Below are positions 6,935 to 14,373 of a stretch of 18,641 bases of DNA, piece by piece (positions within the stretch are counted from its first letter, which is position 1; the number at the start of each line of letters is the position of its first letter). Source of the stretch: an uncultured Eubacteriales bacterium (GTDB lineage: Bacteria; Bacillota; Clostridia; Oscillospirales; Oscillospiraceae). Under the pieces are notes generated by a model. The model had not been told where the DNA came from. It worked only from the letters and a program-made list of their open reading frames with translations, and ran no database searches. The stretch is from NCBI GenBank assembly GCA_902477055.1, contig CABSFY010000043.1, positions 1-18,641 on the forward strand, written 5' to 3'. A program made the position numbers and the translations under genes.

Positions 6935-7524
6935 ACGAACGCAAGATTTTGCTGACGGCCTTTGAGCCGTTTGACGCGACGGGAAGCAATTCCAGCTTAG
7001 AGGTCCTAAAGCGGCTCGAACTGCCGTGGCTGGAAACGGCGATCCTGCCGGTATCCTATCGCAGGGCGGCAGAGGAACTGACCCATCTGATGGAGGAAAA
7101 GCGGCCCGATCTCGTCGTCTGCCTCGGTCAGGCGGGCGGTGAAACGACCGTCCGGCTGGAAAAGGTCGCGCTGAATTACACCCACGCCACCATCGCGGAC
7201 AACGATGGCGTGCTGCTGCGCAGCGGTGCGGTCATTTCCGGTGGTCCGGACGCGATTTTTACAAAGTACAACGTCGAGGACCTCATCGACAGGCTCTCTG
7301 CGCATCACGCCATAAAGCTGAGCCTCACTGCGGGAAGCTACGTCTGTAATTCGACTTATTACACTGCGTTATTCCGCAGCAACGGCAACGCTTTATTTGT
7401 CCATTTGCCCTATTGCACCGGACAAGGCGAGCCGTCGGAGGACCCGGAGCGGATGGCACGGATCGTGCGCGATCTTCTGCTGCTCCTGCGCGGTTCAGAG
7501 GAATCTACAGCGTCCGTTTTGTAA
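6931..7524 (+). CDS. pcp: Pyroglutamyl-peptidase I (peptidase C15)
   Basis: A cytosolic cysteine peptidase that removes N-terminal pyroglutamate from peptides. It has 197 residues against about 215 in classical Pcp. The N-terminus ILLTAFEPFDATGSNSS matches the family. The triad is visible as E77 (in GQAGGETTVRLEKVALN), C139 (AGSYVCNSTYY) and H158 (LFVHLPY). ATG 6931 is chosen because AAGGAGG lies at 6917-6923 with 7-nt spacing and it overlaps the upstream stop by 4 bp; the open frame extends back to 6886 without a better start. With the M20 hydrolase it suggests processing of modified peptides. No clear terminator follows. Confidence 0.92.
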   Translation: MNERKILLTAFEPFDATGSNSSLEVLKRLELPWLETAILPVSYRRAAEELTHLMEEKRPDLVVCLGQAGGETTVRLEKVALNYTHATIADNDGVLLRSGAVISGGPDAIFTKYNVEDLIDRLSAHHAIKLSLTAGSYVCNSTYYTALFRSNGNALFVHLPYCTGQGEPSEDPERMARIVRDLLLLLRGSEESTASVL

Positions 7525-7576
7525 AAAACGCAGAATTTCTTCCACGCTACCGGCGCAATTCCGTCAAAACTCACAC

Positions 7577-7605
7577 TTGCTTTTTCTCGTCGCGCCCTGT
7601 ATAAT
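7577..7605 (+). promoter_or_regulatory. Promoter of the uracil permease leader
   Basis: TTGCTT (7577-7582), a 17-nt spacer and a perfect TATAAT (7600-7605) predict a transcript start near 7612. This gives a leader of about 200 nt before the permease ATG. Confidence 0.75.
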
Positions 7606-7639
7606 CTTCCGCAGTAAGTAAGCAAGGGGGTGCGCCGGG

Positions 7640-7738
7640 ATGCGACTGAATTTGATGGAAACAAAAGCTCCCCGTGCCTCCGTTTTTCGTTTCGGAGGCG
7701 TTGTCCCCATTTCCAATATTGTTTTTATTGAACCGTGA
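7640..7738 (+). CDS. Putative 32-residue leader peptide of the uracil permease
   Basis: An ATG at 7640 lies 9 nt after AAGGGGG (7624-7630) and opens a 32-codon frame beginning MRLNLMETKAPRASVF and ending NIVFIEP. Its TGA (7736-7738) falls inside the left arm of the terminator 7730-7762. Two five-T runs (7683-7687 and 7722-7726) and a 7-bp hairpin (7676-7682 with 7693-7699) lie inside the frame. The layout matches E. coli pyrBI, where a ribosome close behind a UTP-starved polymerase prevents the terminator from forming. The peptide itself need have no function. It is inferred from layout only. Confidence 0.5.
   Translation: MRLNLMETKAPRASVFRFGGVVPISNIVFIEP
7676..7699 (+). other. Possible pause hairpin in the uracil permease leader
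   Basis: GCCTCCG pairs with CGGAGGC around a T-rich 10-nt loop. It stands about 30 nt upstream of the terminator and could act as a transcription pause site, as in pyrimidine leader attenuators. Confidence 0.5.
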
Positions 7739-7768
7739 ATGTGATTTTTCCATTCACGGTTCTTTTTT
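7730..7768 (+). terminator. Leader terminator (attenuator) upstream of the uracil permease
   Basis: A perfect 12-bp stem GAACCGTGAATG / CATTCACGGTTC (7730-7741 with 7751-7762) runs into six T residues. It lies between the promoter at 7577 and the permease ATG at 7815, so read-through must be controlled for the gene to be expressed from that promoter. No PyrR-binding consensus or purine riboswitch was recognised. Confidence 0.88.
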
Positions 7769-7814
7769 GGAATTGCGGCGGCTCCCGAAGCACGGACAGA
7801 AAGGAAGAGAGATC

Positions 7815-9176
7815 ATGAGCAAAAAACCAATCCCGGAAACCGGCATCTACGACGCACGCACCCTCGGTGTGGGTCGAATGGGCCTGCTTGGCTTCCAGCA
7901 CCTGTTCGCAATGTTCGGCGCGACCGTGCTTGTGCCGATTCTGACCGGTCTGAGCGTTTCGGCAACGCTGCTGTTCGCCGGCCTCGGAACGCTGCTGTTC
8001 CACCTGATCACGCGCGGCAAGGTTCCGGCATTCCTCGGTTCGTCCTTCGCGTTCCTCGGCGGCTATAAGGCGGTCGCCCCGCTGCTCGAAAACGGCCAGC
8101 CAAACTCCGAAATGCTGCCCTACGCCTGCTTCGGCGTGGCGTGCGCGGGCCTTGTGTACGTCGTTCTTTCCTTCCTATTCAAGGCCTTTGGCGCGAAAAA
8201 AGTCATGCGCTTCTTCCCGCCGATCGTGACCGGCCCGATCATCATTGCGATCGGTCTGAACCTCTCAGCCTCTGCAATCGACAACTGCACCGGCAACTGG
8301 TGGGTTGCACTGAGCGCTGTTGTAATCATCATCGCAGCGAACATCTGGGGCAAGGGCATGGTAAAAATCATTCCGATCCTGCTCGGTGTCATCGGCTCGT
8401 ATGCGGTTGCCCTCATCATTGACCCCGCCGTCCGTGAAAACGTGGTAAAAAGCGTCGGCGATGCGGCATGGTTTGCCCTGCCGGTCAAAATGGAAAACAC
8501 GGTGTTCGGCCTCTTTACCCGTGAAACGGTGGACTGGCAGCTGCTTTTGACCGCTGTCATCACGATCGTCCCGCTGAGTCTGGCAACAATGGTCGAGCAT
8601 ATCGGCGACATTTCCGCCATCTCCTCCACCTGCAACCGCAACTACATTGAGAATCCCGGCCTGCACCGCACCCTGATGGGCGACGGCCTTGCAACAACGC
8701 TTGCCGCCCTGTTCGGCGCTCCGGCCAACACGACCTACGGCGAAAACACCGGCGTTCTCGCGCTCAGCCGCATCTATGACCCGCGCGTTATCCGCATTGC
8801 GGCGGTGCTGGCAGCCCTGCTGTCCTTCTGTCCGAAGTTCGCGGCGGTCATCTCGGCCATCCCCGGCGGAACAATCGGCGGCGTCAGCCTTGTCCTGTAC
8901 GGCATGATCTCGGCGGTCGGTGTCCGGAACGTCGTGGAAAACAAGGTGGACTTCACCAAATCCCGCAACGTCCTCATCGCCGCACTGATTCTCGTCCTCT
9001 CGATCGGCATCAGCTACTCCTCCGCCGGTGCGCTGACGATCGGTTCGGTCAGCCTCTCCGGCCTCGCTGTCGGCTCCATCGTCGGCATCCTCCTCAACGC
9101 CATCATGCCCGGCAAGGATTACGTCTACGGCGCAGACAAGCAGGGCGACGAATCCGTCAACTTCATCGTGCAATAA
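7815..9176 (+). CDS. uraA: Uracil permease (NCS2 / UraA family)
   Basis: A 453-residue integral membrane nucleobase:cation symporter. Family marks are GFQHLFAMFGATVLVPILTG (Q28, H29), the half-helix GSSFAFLGG, VEHIGD with E261 and NTTYGENTGV with E310. The two glutamates correspond to the uracil-binding acidic residues of UraA. A long frame extends back to 7674, but ATG 7815 is the start because AAGGAAGAGAG precedes it and homologues begin there. It is monocistronic between its own leader attenuator and a strong terminator. It probably imports uracil for pyrimidine salvage; xanthine transport is less likely given the EHIGD/YGENTG signatures. Confidence 0.93.
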   Translation: MSKKPIPETGIYDARTLGVGRMGLLGFQHLFAMFGATVLVPILTGLSVSATLLFAGLGTLLFHLITRGKVPAFLGSSFAFLGGYKAVAPLLENGQPNSEMLPYACFGVACAGLVYVVLSFLFKAFGAKKVMRFFPPIVTGPIIIAIGLNLSASAIDNCTGNWWVALSAVVIIIAANIWGKGMVKIIPILLGVIGSYAVALIIDPAVRENVVKSVGDAAWFALPVKMENTVFGLFTRETVDWQLLLTAVITIVPLSLATMVEHIGDISAISSTCNRNYIENPGLHRTLMGDGLATTLAALFGAPANTTYGENTGVLALSRIYDPRVIRIAAVLAALLSFCPKFAAVISAIPGGTIGGVSLVLYGMISAVGVRNVVENKVDFTKSRNVLIAALILVLSIGISYSSAGALTIGSVSLSGLAVGSIVGILLNAIMPGKDYVYGADKQGDESVNFIVQ

Positions 9177-9189
9177 GCGCAATCAAGCA

Positions 9190-9227
9190 ATGCGCCGTCC
9201 CCAAAGGCAGGGGACGGCGCATTTTTT
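9190..9227 (+). terminator. Intrinsic terminator after the uracil permease
   Basis: A perfect 13-bp GC-rich stem (9190-9202 with 9210-9222) with an AAAGGCA loop and six T residues (9222-9227). It separates the permease from the convergent zinc-ribbon gene. The T-run reaches the stop codon of that gene, so the hairpin may also help end its transcripts. Confidence 0.93.
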
Positions 9228-10036
9228 CATTCCGTATAGAAGTAGATAAATATATCGTAAAATGTCGTATCGTTTTCTACCCGTGTTCGCTTTTCAATCG
9301 AAACCTTGAGTGGCGGCACGCCGAGGCCGTCGGGGATGGTGCTGCCAAGGTCGGTGCGTTCGAGCGCCGTGACCTCCGGAGCAGTCACAGGGTCGGACAG
9401 TTGCAGGATATCGAGCAGGGATGTTTCACTTTCCTGCGCCGCCGGTGCATCGGCCAAGAACGGCCCGTCGTAGCCGGTCGCATAGTAGATCGTTTGAATC
9501 GTGTCCTCGGCGAGAGTCATCCCGTCGGCGAGCGTTTCCTCCGTCAGACCAGACACCGCAGCAAGGACGGATGCGCCGCAGTCGAGAAAATAGAGAGAAT
9601 AGGTTGCCCCCGGGACGTGCAGCGGCAGGATATAGTGCTGCATTGCCGCCGTTTCCTCCACGAGGTACAGCGAAGCAGGCTCCCAGAGCTGCGAATCACT
9701 TTCCGATGTTACGAACAGCGCATCACTCCAGAACGCGTTGGCGTTGGCGATGGGTTCTTTCGGCGTGGTCGGTTCGGGTAAGGTCGCAGCCTCGGTGGTC
9801 GCGGGATAGGTCGGGGCGTTGTTTTCGTCCTCCGATGGGGGCGGATTTGTGTCGGGACGCAAGAGCAGCAAAACAATTCCGACGCAGGCAATCGTCGGAA
9901 GCAGCAGCCAGAGCAGGCGACGCTTTTTGCGTGGCACAGCAGACGGAAGCTCCGTTCCTTCCGCAAGCGGCTCCATGCAGTACAGGCAGAAATGCGCATT
10001 CTCATGTAATTCCGCGCCGCAATGCGGACATTTCAT
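9227..10036 (-). CDS. Zinc-ribbon single-pass membrane protein (269 aa)
   Basis: It starts MKCPHCGAELHENAHFCLYC, a four-Cys zinc ribbon (C3, C6, C17, C20). A basic stretch and one membrane segment (about 45-65) follow, then an acidic Thr/Pro-rich linker (PATTEAATLPEP) and an unassigned outer domain. The topology suggests a cytosolic zinc ribbon and an external sensor or structural domain. The ATG at 10036 is chosen because TTAGGAGGCGACGCG precedes it at good spacing; upstream in-frame sequence to 10363 overlaps the neighbouring regulator and has no family likeness. It lies 11 bp after the HTH gene and is probably cotranscribed with it. Its function is unknown. Confidence 0.85.
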   Translation of the reverse strand: MKCPHCGAELHENAHFCLYCMEPLAEGTELPSAVPRKKRRLLWLLLPTIACVGIVLLLLRPDTNPPPSEDENNAPTYPATTEAATLPEPTTPKEPIANANAFWSDALFVTSESDSQLWEPASLYLVEETAAMQHYILPLHVPGATYSLYFLDCGASVLAAVSGLTEETLADGMTLAEDTIQTIYYATGYDGPFLADAPAAQESETSLLDILQLSDPVTAPEVTALERTDLGSTIPDGLGVPPLKVSIEKRTRVENDTTFYDIFIYFYTE

Positions 10037-10047
10037 CGCGTCGCCTC

Positions 10048-10470
10048 CTAACTCAGCGTTTCCATACCGTAGTCGAACAGAATATCGTTGATCTGCACCA
10101 CAGAATAGCGGCGACAGACACCGTAGATGACCACGCAGTCTGCCGGGTTTTTGGCGTAGAGCGGGGCATAGCCGGTGGTTTTCAGGAGCGTTTGCAGCTC
10201 GTCCAGCGGCAGCTCCATCCCGATGGCGAGGCAGAGGAGCTTTTTCCGCTCCGGGACGCGCAGGCCGGAGAAGATCTGGTAGCCATAGACCTCGGACAGC
10301 TCCGCGCGGCGGATAACATCGGCCTTTTTCAGCCCATGTGCCTCCAGTAGCTCGTTCAGGCACACGGATAACGTACGCGTGGGCAGTTCGTTCATGTTTT
10401 CCCGATAAAAGGTCCGAAAATCCGAGCAGGTTTTCAGCTCGTGCAGCAGATGCGCGGTATCCTTTGCCAC
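10048..10470 (-). CDS. Small HTH (XRE-like) regulator
   Basis: A 140-residue protein with a helix-turn-helix-like central region (LNELLEAHGLKKADVIRRAELSEVYGYQIFSG, about 39-70) and a C-terminal half ending NDILFDYGMETLS. I prefer GTG 10470: minus-strand GAGGTGA lies 5 nt upstream, while a GTG at 10479 is part of that ribosome site. This kind of short HTH protein probably reads DNA or a partner. It forms a two-gene unit with the zinc-ribbon membrane protein downstream, so control of that gene or of the surface island is a reasonable guess. The targets are not known. Confidence 0.82.
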   Translation of the reverse strand: MAKDTAHLLHELKTCSDFRTFYRENMNELPTRTLSVCLNELLEAHGLKKADVIRRAELSEVYGYQIFSGLRVPERKKLLCLAIGMELPLDELQTLLKTTGYAPLYAKNPADCVVIYGVCRRYSVVQINDILFDYGMETLS

Positions 10471-10519
10471 AAGTATCACCTCATTTTTACTCTAACATAC
10501 TTTTTTCGTACCGTCAATC

Positions 10520-10565
10520 AAAAATTTGCGGTGATGTTCTATGCTCCCAGCATAGGACACCACCG
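10520..10565 (-). terminator. Minus-strand terminator after the XRE regulator at 10590
   Basis: A near-perfect 17-bp stem (10529-10545 with 10549-10565, one mismatch, one G-U) with a CCC loop is followed on the minus strand by CAAATTTTTG. It would end transcription of the regulator at 10590-10925. Minus-strand TTGACG or TTGATT boxes lie just after it, suggesting a fresh promoter for the gene at 10470. Confidence 0.7.
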
Positions 10566-10589
10566 TGAAATGTCGTTATAATATTAGTG

Positions 10590-10925
10590 TTAAAGCTCGT
10601 CAATCTTATCGGCCAGCGCCTTGACGGCGTTGAGGAAGGTGCGGACCTGCGCGTCGTTTTTTCCGCGCAGCTGTGCGCCGACCGCCGCGAGGACCTGCTG
10701 CGGCCCGTTCAGCGTATCGATCAGAAGTGCGTCGATGCTGACATCCAGCGTCGCGGCAATATCGCAGACCGTTTGCAGCGAGGGAACGCGCGTGCCGCGC
10801 TCGATGTGTCCGATGTGCGCGGTGGAAAGCCCGCACAGCTCACCCAAACGCTCCTGCGTCAGCTTTTTCTTTTGCCGCTCGGCACGAACCCGCCGACCAA
10901 TCGCCCTGTAATCCAACTCCCGCAA
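10590..10925 (-). CDS. XRE/Cro-CI family transcriptional regulator
   Basis: An 111-residue DNA-binding protein with a textbook HTH_3 domain: LTQERLGELCGLSTAHIGHIERGTRVPSL (residues 22-50), then TVCDIAATLDVSIDALL. The helical C-terminal tail may dimerise. I chose TTG 10925 because minus-strand AGAGGTG lies 7 nt upstream; the open frame continues to 10982 but has no ribosome site there. It is transcribed divergently from the zinc-ribbon operon at 11083 and shares a short intergenic region with it, so it may control that operon and itself. The effector is unknown. Confidence 0.88.
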   Translation of the reverse strand: MRELDYRAIGRRVRAERQKKKLTQERLGELCGLSTAHIGHIERGTRVPSLQTVCDIAATLDVSIDALLIDTLNGPQQVLAAVGAQLRGKNDAQVRTFLNAVKALADKIDEL

Positions 10926-10953
10926 AATGCCGCACCTCTTTTCTTTCCCATAT

Positions 10954-10982
10954 ATTTTACAAGAAACGCAGCGGTAATCCAA
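10954..10982 (-). promoter_or_regulatory. Promoter of the XRE regulator
   Basis: On the minus strand TTGGAT (10982-10977), a 17-nt spacer and TAAAAT (10959-10954) point toward the regulator gene, about 30 nt from its start. Confidence 0.6.
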
Positions 10983-11002
10983 CGAACCAAACGAATTATA
11001 TA

Positions 11003-11043
11003 TTGACTAAAAGAATTATTTCTGCTACAATCTAGTTGTACAA
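11003..11043 (+). promoter_or_regulatory. Promoter of the zinc-ribbon operon with a palindrome at the start site
   Basis: TTGACT (11003-11008), a 17-nt spacer and TACAAT (11026-11031, preceded by TGC) make a good promoter. The palindrome TTGTACAA (11036-11043) covers the expected start site. GAATTAT occurs twice at 19-nt spacing (10993 and 11012), flanking the -35 box. Either could be the operator of the divergent XRE protein. Confidence 0.65.
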
Positions 11044-11082
11044 ATCACCTAAAAGAACAGAGAGAGGAAGAAGGGAATCCAG

Positions 11083-13098
11083 ATGTTTTGCCAAAAATGC
11101 GGTAAACAGCTCTTAGACGGCGCAAAATTCTGCTCCTACTGCGGCTTCCGCATCACCTACGCCGCCCCGGCAGCGCCGCCAACCACAACAGGGGAGCAGC
11201 CACCCAAAGAAGAGCCGGTGGCACAAGCGGCCGCTGCACAGTCGACCGGTGCGGTACAGCAGCCCGCAGCTCCCAGCCCGGCACCGCAGAAAGCGGCAGT
11301 AACGCCCGAGGCCACACTCACCAACACGCTACCGGAAGCTTCGGAATCCACCCCTTCGGTGCCCACTACAGACGAAACCGCACCAGCTGCACCAATGACT
11401 GCCCCTGCCGCAGGAGAAGCCCCCGCTGCGCAACCGGAAAAGAAACCGCGCAGCAAGAAACGTCTATTTCTTCTTGCCCTTGCGTCACTCGTTCTCATCG
11501 CAGGCATCATCACGGCAGTCGTTTTGCTGACACACAAGGAACCGCCAGATCCGGCAAACTTGACACACGACGACATTGTAGATGTTTTGGAAGACTATTG
11601 CAAGAAATATGATTACACCCTAAAACCTTTGCGTGAAACCCAGTCTGCGAAAAATTTAGTCATCTACTCTTATTTACTCACCATGACTCGTGGGAAGCTT
11701 AGCATCGAAATTACCGAAAAAGATGATCTCGTATCGAACATTCAGGCACATTACAACAGCGATCGGGACGTGTCCACTTTGGGCATTGACCTCACTGCGG
11801 CGCTCATTGACCAAGTTATGCTTCCCTTCTACTGTTGTCCCGATGTTCCGACCATCGACGAAGCTGGTAGTTGGTTCGTTACCCAAGCTGAACTTGAGTA
11901 CAGTGATTATGTCTTGGATACCTACACGTACGACCGTACTTACTCGCCGCATTTTGAAAAGACCTTCGCGAGTAACTACTGGTCATACACCGTTATCGTC
12001 GATGGTGGATTTGTCGATATGTCTGCCGACAAGCTGGACGGCAGCACACCGACCGTGGGGGTGACAGAGGCTCCGACCCAAACTGAGCCAAAAACCGAAC
12101 GAGCGACAATACCGGCTACCGAACCCCCCACCGAAGCAATCGGAGGAGGAGAGGATAGCGAGGAACACGCGCTTGAACTATTCTACAACATCTCCGAGGA
12201 TGGCTGGAACGGTTACACGCTGCGTGAATTGGCGGACAAGGTTTTCATCAATGGCGATTATTCCGTGAACTGCACAAAGTTCGACGATGGTATCTACGGC
12301 GTCAACATCAGCGGTGATTTCTATACGAATACCATCGTGTTCACCGGCGTCCGCAACGGTACGCTCAGTTACAGCGTCAACACCACGACCGGAACAACAA
12401 CGATCGCCGCCGACGAGGGAATTTTAAATGCGCTCTATGACGCCGCGCAGGAGGCCGGGCCCAACAAGAATCTCTCCAAACCGGCGCAAAATGAAGCAAA
12501 GCCAACGGAAGCTCCAAGCAGCAAGCCGGCGACAAACACGCCCACGGAAAAGCCGACGGCCACCGAGGCCACAAACCCCTGCGCCATTCGGCACCATTGG
12601 ATCCCCGCGACCTGTACCGAGCCAGCGGTGTGTTCCGTCTGCGGCGAAACCTACGGCAGTCCAATGGGGCACCGCTGGAAGGACGCGACCTGTCAGGCTC
12701 CGCAGACCTGCACCGTCTGCGGAGTGACGACCGGCACCGTAGCCCAGCACAGCATGCAGCTCACCCGGTGCAGCAAATGCGGTTACACCGATTTCTCCGT
12801 ACTTGCGCGCTCCTACAGCGACGTTACCTGCTATGACGCAAAAACTGGCACGGACTACGAAATTCAGGATGTCCGCATTGACAGCAATGGCGTTCTCAGC
12901 TTCCGTTTACACGATGTCACCTATAATGTGACCATGGTGCAGCGACAGTACTCCACCGTTTTCGACTGCTACGTCAACGGGGCGCTCAACTACTCCATCG
13001 AATGCGAGGCATGGGAGTATTCCGCCGGTATCTATTACATCAATTTCACTTGGGACGGCTTGGACGGCTGCAAGCTGTACTTCCAAGCGAGAAGCTGA
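11083..13098 (+). CDS. Large zinc-ribbon membrane protein with cysteine-repeat outer domain
   Basis: A 671-residue protein with a four-Cys N-terminal zinc ribbon (C3, C6, C17, C20), a Pro/Ala/Thr-rich linker (28-122), a membrane segment (about 127-150) and a large outer part. The latter contains two Thr/Pro-rich spacers (about 325-355 and 470-498). A run of Cys/His repeats of the GH-x-W-x2-ATC-x3-P-x-xC-x2-CG type follows (504-567), then a beta-rich C-terminal domain. Such repeats recur in clostridial surface proteins. The ribosome site AAGGGA is 7 nt before ATG 11083. It is the first of four same-strand genes at short spacing. It is likely a surface or envelope-sensing protein; its function is unknown. 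Confidence 0.88.
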   Translation: MFCQKCGKQLLDGAKFCSYCGFRITYAAPAAPPTTTGEQPPKEEPVAQAAAAQSTGAVQQPAAPSPAPQKAAVTPEATLTNTLPEASESTPSVPTTDETAPAAPMTAPAAGEAPAAQPEKKPRSKKRLFLLALASLVLIAGIITAVVLLTHKEPPDPANLTHDDIVDVLEDYCKKYDYTLKPLRETQSAKNLVIYSYLLTMTRGKLSIEITEKDDLVSNIQAHYNSDRDVSTLGIDLTAALIDQVMLPFYCCPDVPTIDEAGSWFVTQAELEYSDYVLDTYTYDRTYSPHFEKTFASNYWSYTVIVDGGFVDMSADKLDGSTPTVGVTEAPTQTEPKTERATIPATEPPTEAIGGGEDSEEHALELFYNISEDGWNGYTLRELADKVFINGDYSVNCTKFDDGIYGVNISGDFYTNTIVFTGVRNGTLSYSVNTTTGTTTIAADEGILNALYDAAQEAGPNKNLSKPAQNEAKPTEAPSSKPATNTPTEKPTATEATNPCAIRHHWIPATCTEPAVCSVCGETYGSPMGHRWKDATCQAPQTCTVCGVTTGTVAQHSMQLTRCSKCGYTDFSVLARSYSDVTCYDAKTGTDYEIQDVRIDSNGVLSFRLHDVTYNVTMVQRQYSTVFDCYVNGALNYSIECEAWEYSAGIYYINFTWDGLDGCKLYFQARS

Positions 13099-13128
13099 CA
13101 TTTCCAAGAAGAAAGAGAGGAATGCAAT

Positions 13129-13785
13129 ATGTTCTGTCCAAATTGCGGCAAAGAGCTACCGGACGCGGCCCAGTTTTGCGACGCGTGCGGCGCAAAAATT
13201 CCGATGCAAGACAGGGTAGAACAAGCCAATGTCGGAGAAAGCTGCGCCGATTCTGTTTTAGAAGCTGCTGCGAATTTTGAGACGCAGCCTGATTCAAGCA
13301 CAGCGACCCCTTTTCCGGCAGAAGGCACACAAAAAAAGCAAAAGCGTCAAATTGTATTGATTTCTGTTGCGCTGTTTGTTTTACTTCTGTCTGTGCTGAC
13401 CATTAAAATTCTGTCTCGGCCAGACTTAAAGATGGATGATTTTCAGGAGGACATGTCCTATCCGGCTATGCTCTGGAAATTTGGAATTCCGACTTACTCG
13501 GGTACTTCTGATGAGTCTGACTTTCCCGAAAAATACTATATCTATCGAGACTGCATTCAGTTCTATGGTACTACATTGGACAGTCTTTCCATCTATCCAG
13601 AATCCAAAGAATATGTGATCTTTTCCCATAGTTCCGATGTGAAAGAACGGTTAGAACGGATTTTAGACAGATACTGTGATCTAGAGAACTATAGTAGTTT
13701 TTGGGGCTTCTATGAGTATTCCTATCATGGATACGATATTCTTGCAACCGATGATTATCATTATGTTCGAATTCGTGTAGATTAA
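13129..13785 (+). CDS. Zinc-ribbon single-pass membrane protein (218 aa)
   Basis: It begins MFCPNCGKELPDAAQFCDAC (C3, C6, C17, C20), nearly the same module as the upstream gene. A short linker, a membrane segment (about 75-94) and an outer domain rich in Tyr/Asp follow; I do not recognise that domain. AGAGAGG lies 8 nt before the ATG, and the gap to the previous gene is 30 bp. By eye the outer-domain part is richer in A/T than its neighbours, which may mean a different origin. It is probably cotranscribed with the neighbouring zinc-ribbon genes. Confidence 0.86.
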   Translation: MFCPNCGKELPDAAQFCDACGAKIPMQDRVEQANVGESCADSVLEAAANFETQPDSSTATPFPAEGTQKKQKRQIVLISVALFVLLLSVLTIKILSRPDLKMDDFQEDMSYPAMLWKFGIPTYSGTSDESDFPEKYYIYRDCIQFYGTTLDSLSIYPESKEYVIFSHSSDVKERLERILDRYCDLENYSSFWGFYEYSYHGYDILATDDYHYVRIRVD

Positions 13786-13810
13786 CCTGCTTTTAAGGAG
13801 GAAGTTATCA

Positions 13811-14353
13811 ATGAAAAAATTATTTTGTATCGCCTTATGCTTATTGCTTTTGTTTTCGCTGGCAGCCTGTGGGGCGAAGAAGGCTGACACGCTTTTGCCG
13901 GATGGGCTGCAATTTGGCGACAGCTATGACGAATGTGCAAAGAAGCACGATATGCCGGAGCTGACACCGGCCAATGCCAATGCAGGTTACGCTTGCAGCC
14001 AAGATTATAGCGTTGCGGACGGCATTCTGAACGGCTTTTCGTGGAGCGAGGAAACGAACTCTGCGGCAACATTCTTCATTCCGATGGCGGCATATAGCTT
14101 TAACGAGAAGAAGGAACTGTATGAATATTATGTGTTCCTTTCGCCCAGCACCGAAGCGGAGGCCGAGGACGCGTTTAACGAACTTACCGGCTGGTTCATC
14201 GAAAAACTCGGCATCGAGCCGGAAATCTATGAGGACAGCAGCGAGTTGAGCGCCGAGTTTGCGACCGACACACTACAAACTACGGTAGTCTATCTCCCGG
14301 ACGGCAATACCTTCTATTTTGTCATTCACAGTACGGAATATGAGTTATCCTAA
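13811..14353 (+). CDS. Small secreted lipoprotein
   Basis: A 180-residue protein with a lipoprotein signal peptide MKKLFCIALCLLLLFSLAAC and a lipobox cysteine at C20, so it should be lipid-anchored on the outer membrane face. The mature part is acidic, carries no Cys pattern and is not a family I recognise. A strong AAGGAGG (13795-13801) lies 9 nt before the ATG. It sits between two zinc-ribbon membrane proteins in the same operon and may interact with their outer domains. Confidence 0.87.
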   Translation: MKKLFCIALCLLLLFSLAACGAKKADTLLPDGLQFGDSYDECAKKHDMPELTPANANAGYACSQDYSVADGILNGFSWSEETNSAATFFIPMAAYSFNEKKELYEYYVFLSPSTEAEAEDAFNELTGWFIEKLGIEPEIYEDSSELSAEFATDTLQTTVVYLPDGNTFYFVIHSTEYELS

Positions 14354-14373
14354 CAGAGGAAAGAGGGAATACC

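Noticed and set aside
7500..7545. Weak inverted repeat CGTTTT/AAAACG as a terminator of the pcp operon
   Set aside because: The stem is only 6 A/T-rich pairs with no U-tract after it, so it is too weak to call.
7525..7814. Purine, PreQ1 or other known riboswitch, or PyrR-binding loop, in the uracil permease leader
   Set aside because: I could not find the conserved core sequences of these elements. The leader-frame plus terminator explanation fits what is visible better.
8265..9182. 305-codon minus-strand open frame opposite the uracil permease
   Set aside because: It is an Asp/Ala/Val-rich shadow translation produced by the GC-rich permease codons. The permease motifs on the plus strand are unambiguous.
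9421..10350. 309-codon plus-strand open frame opposite the zinc-ribbon and HTH genes
   Set aside because: An Arg/Ser/Pro-rich composition typical of an antisense frame. The opposite strand encodes a clear zinc ribbon and membrane helix.
10037..10363. Upstream extension of the zinc-ribbon protein at 9227
   Set aside because: The in-frame extension overlaps the HTH gene and has a random Arg/Pro/Gly composition. ATG 10036 has a good ribosome site and begins the zinc ribbon directly.
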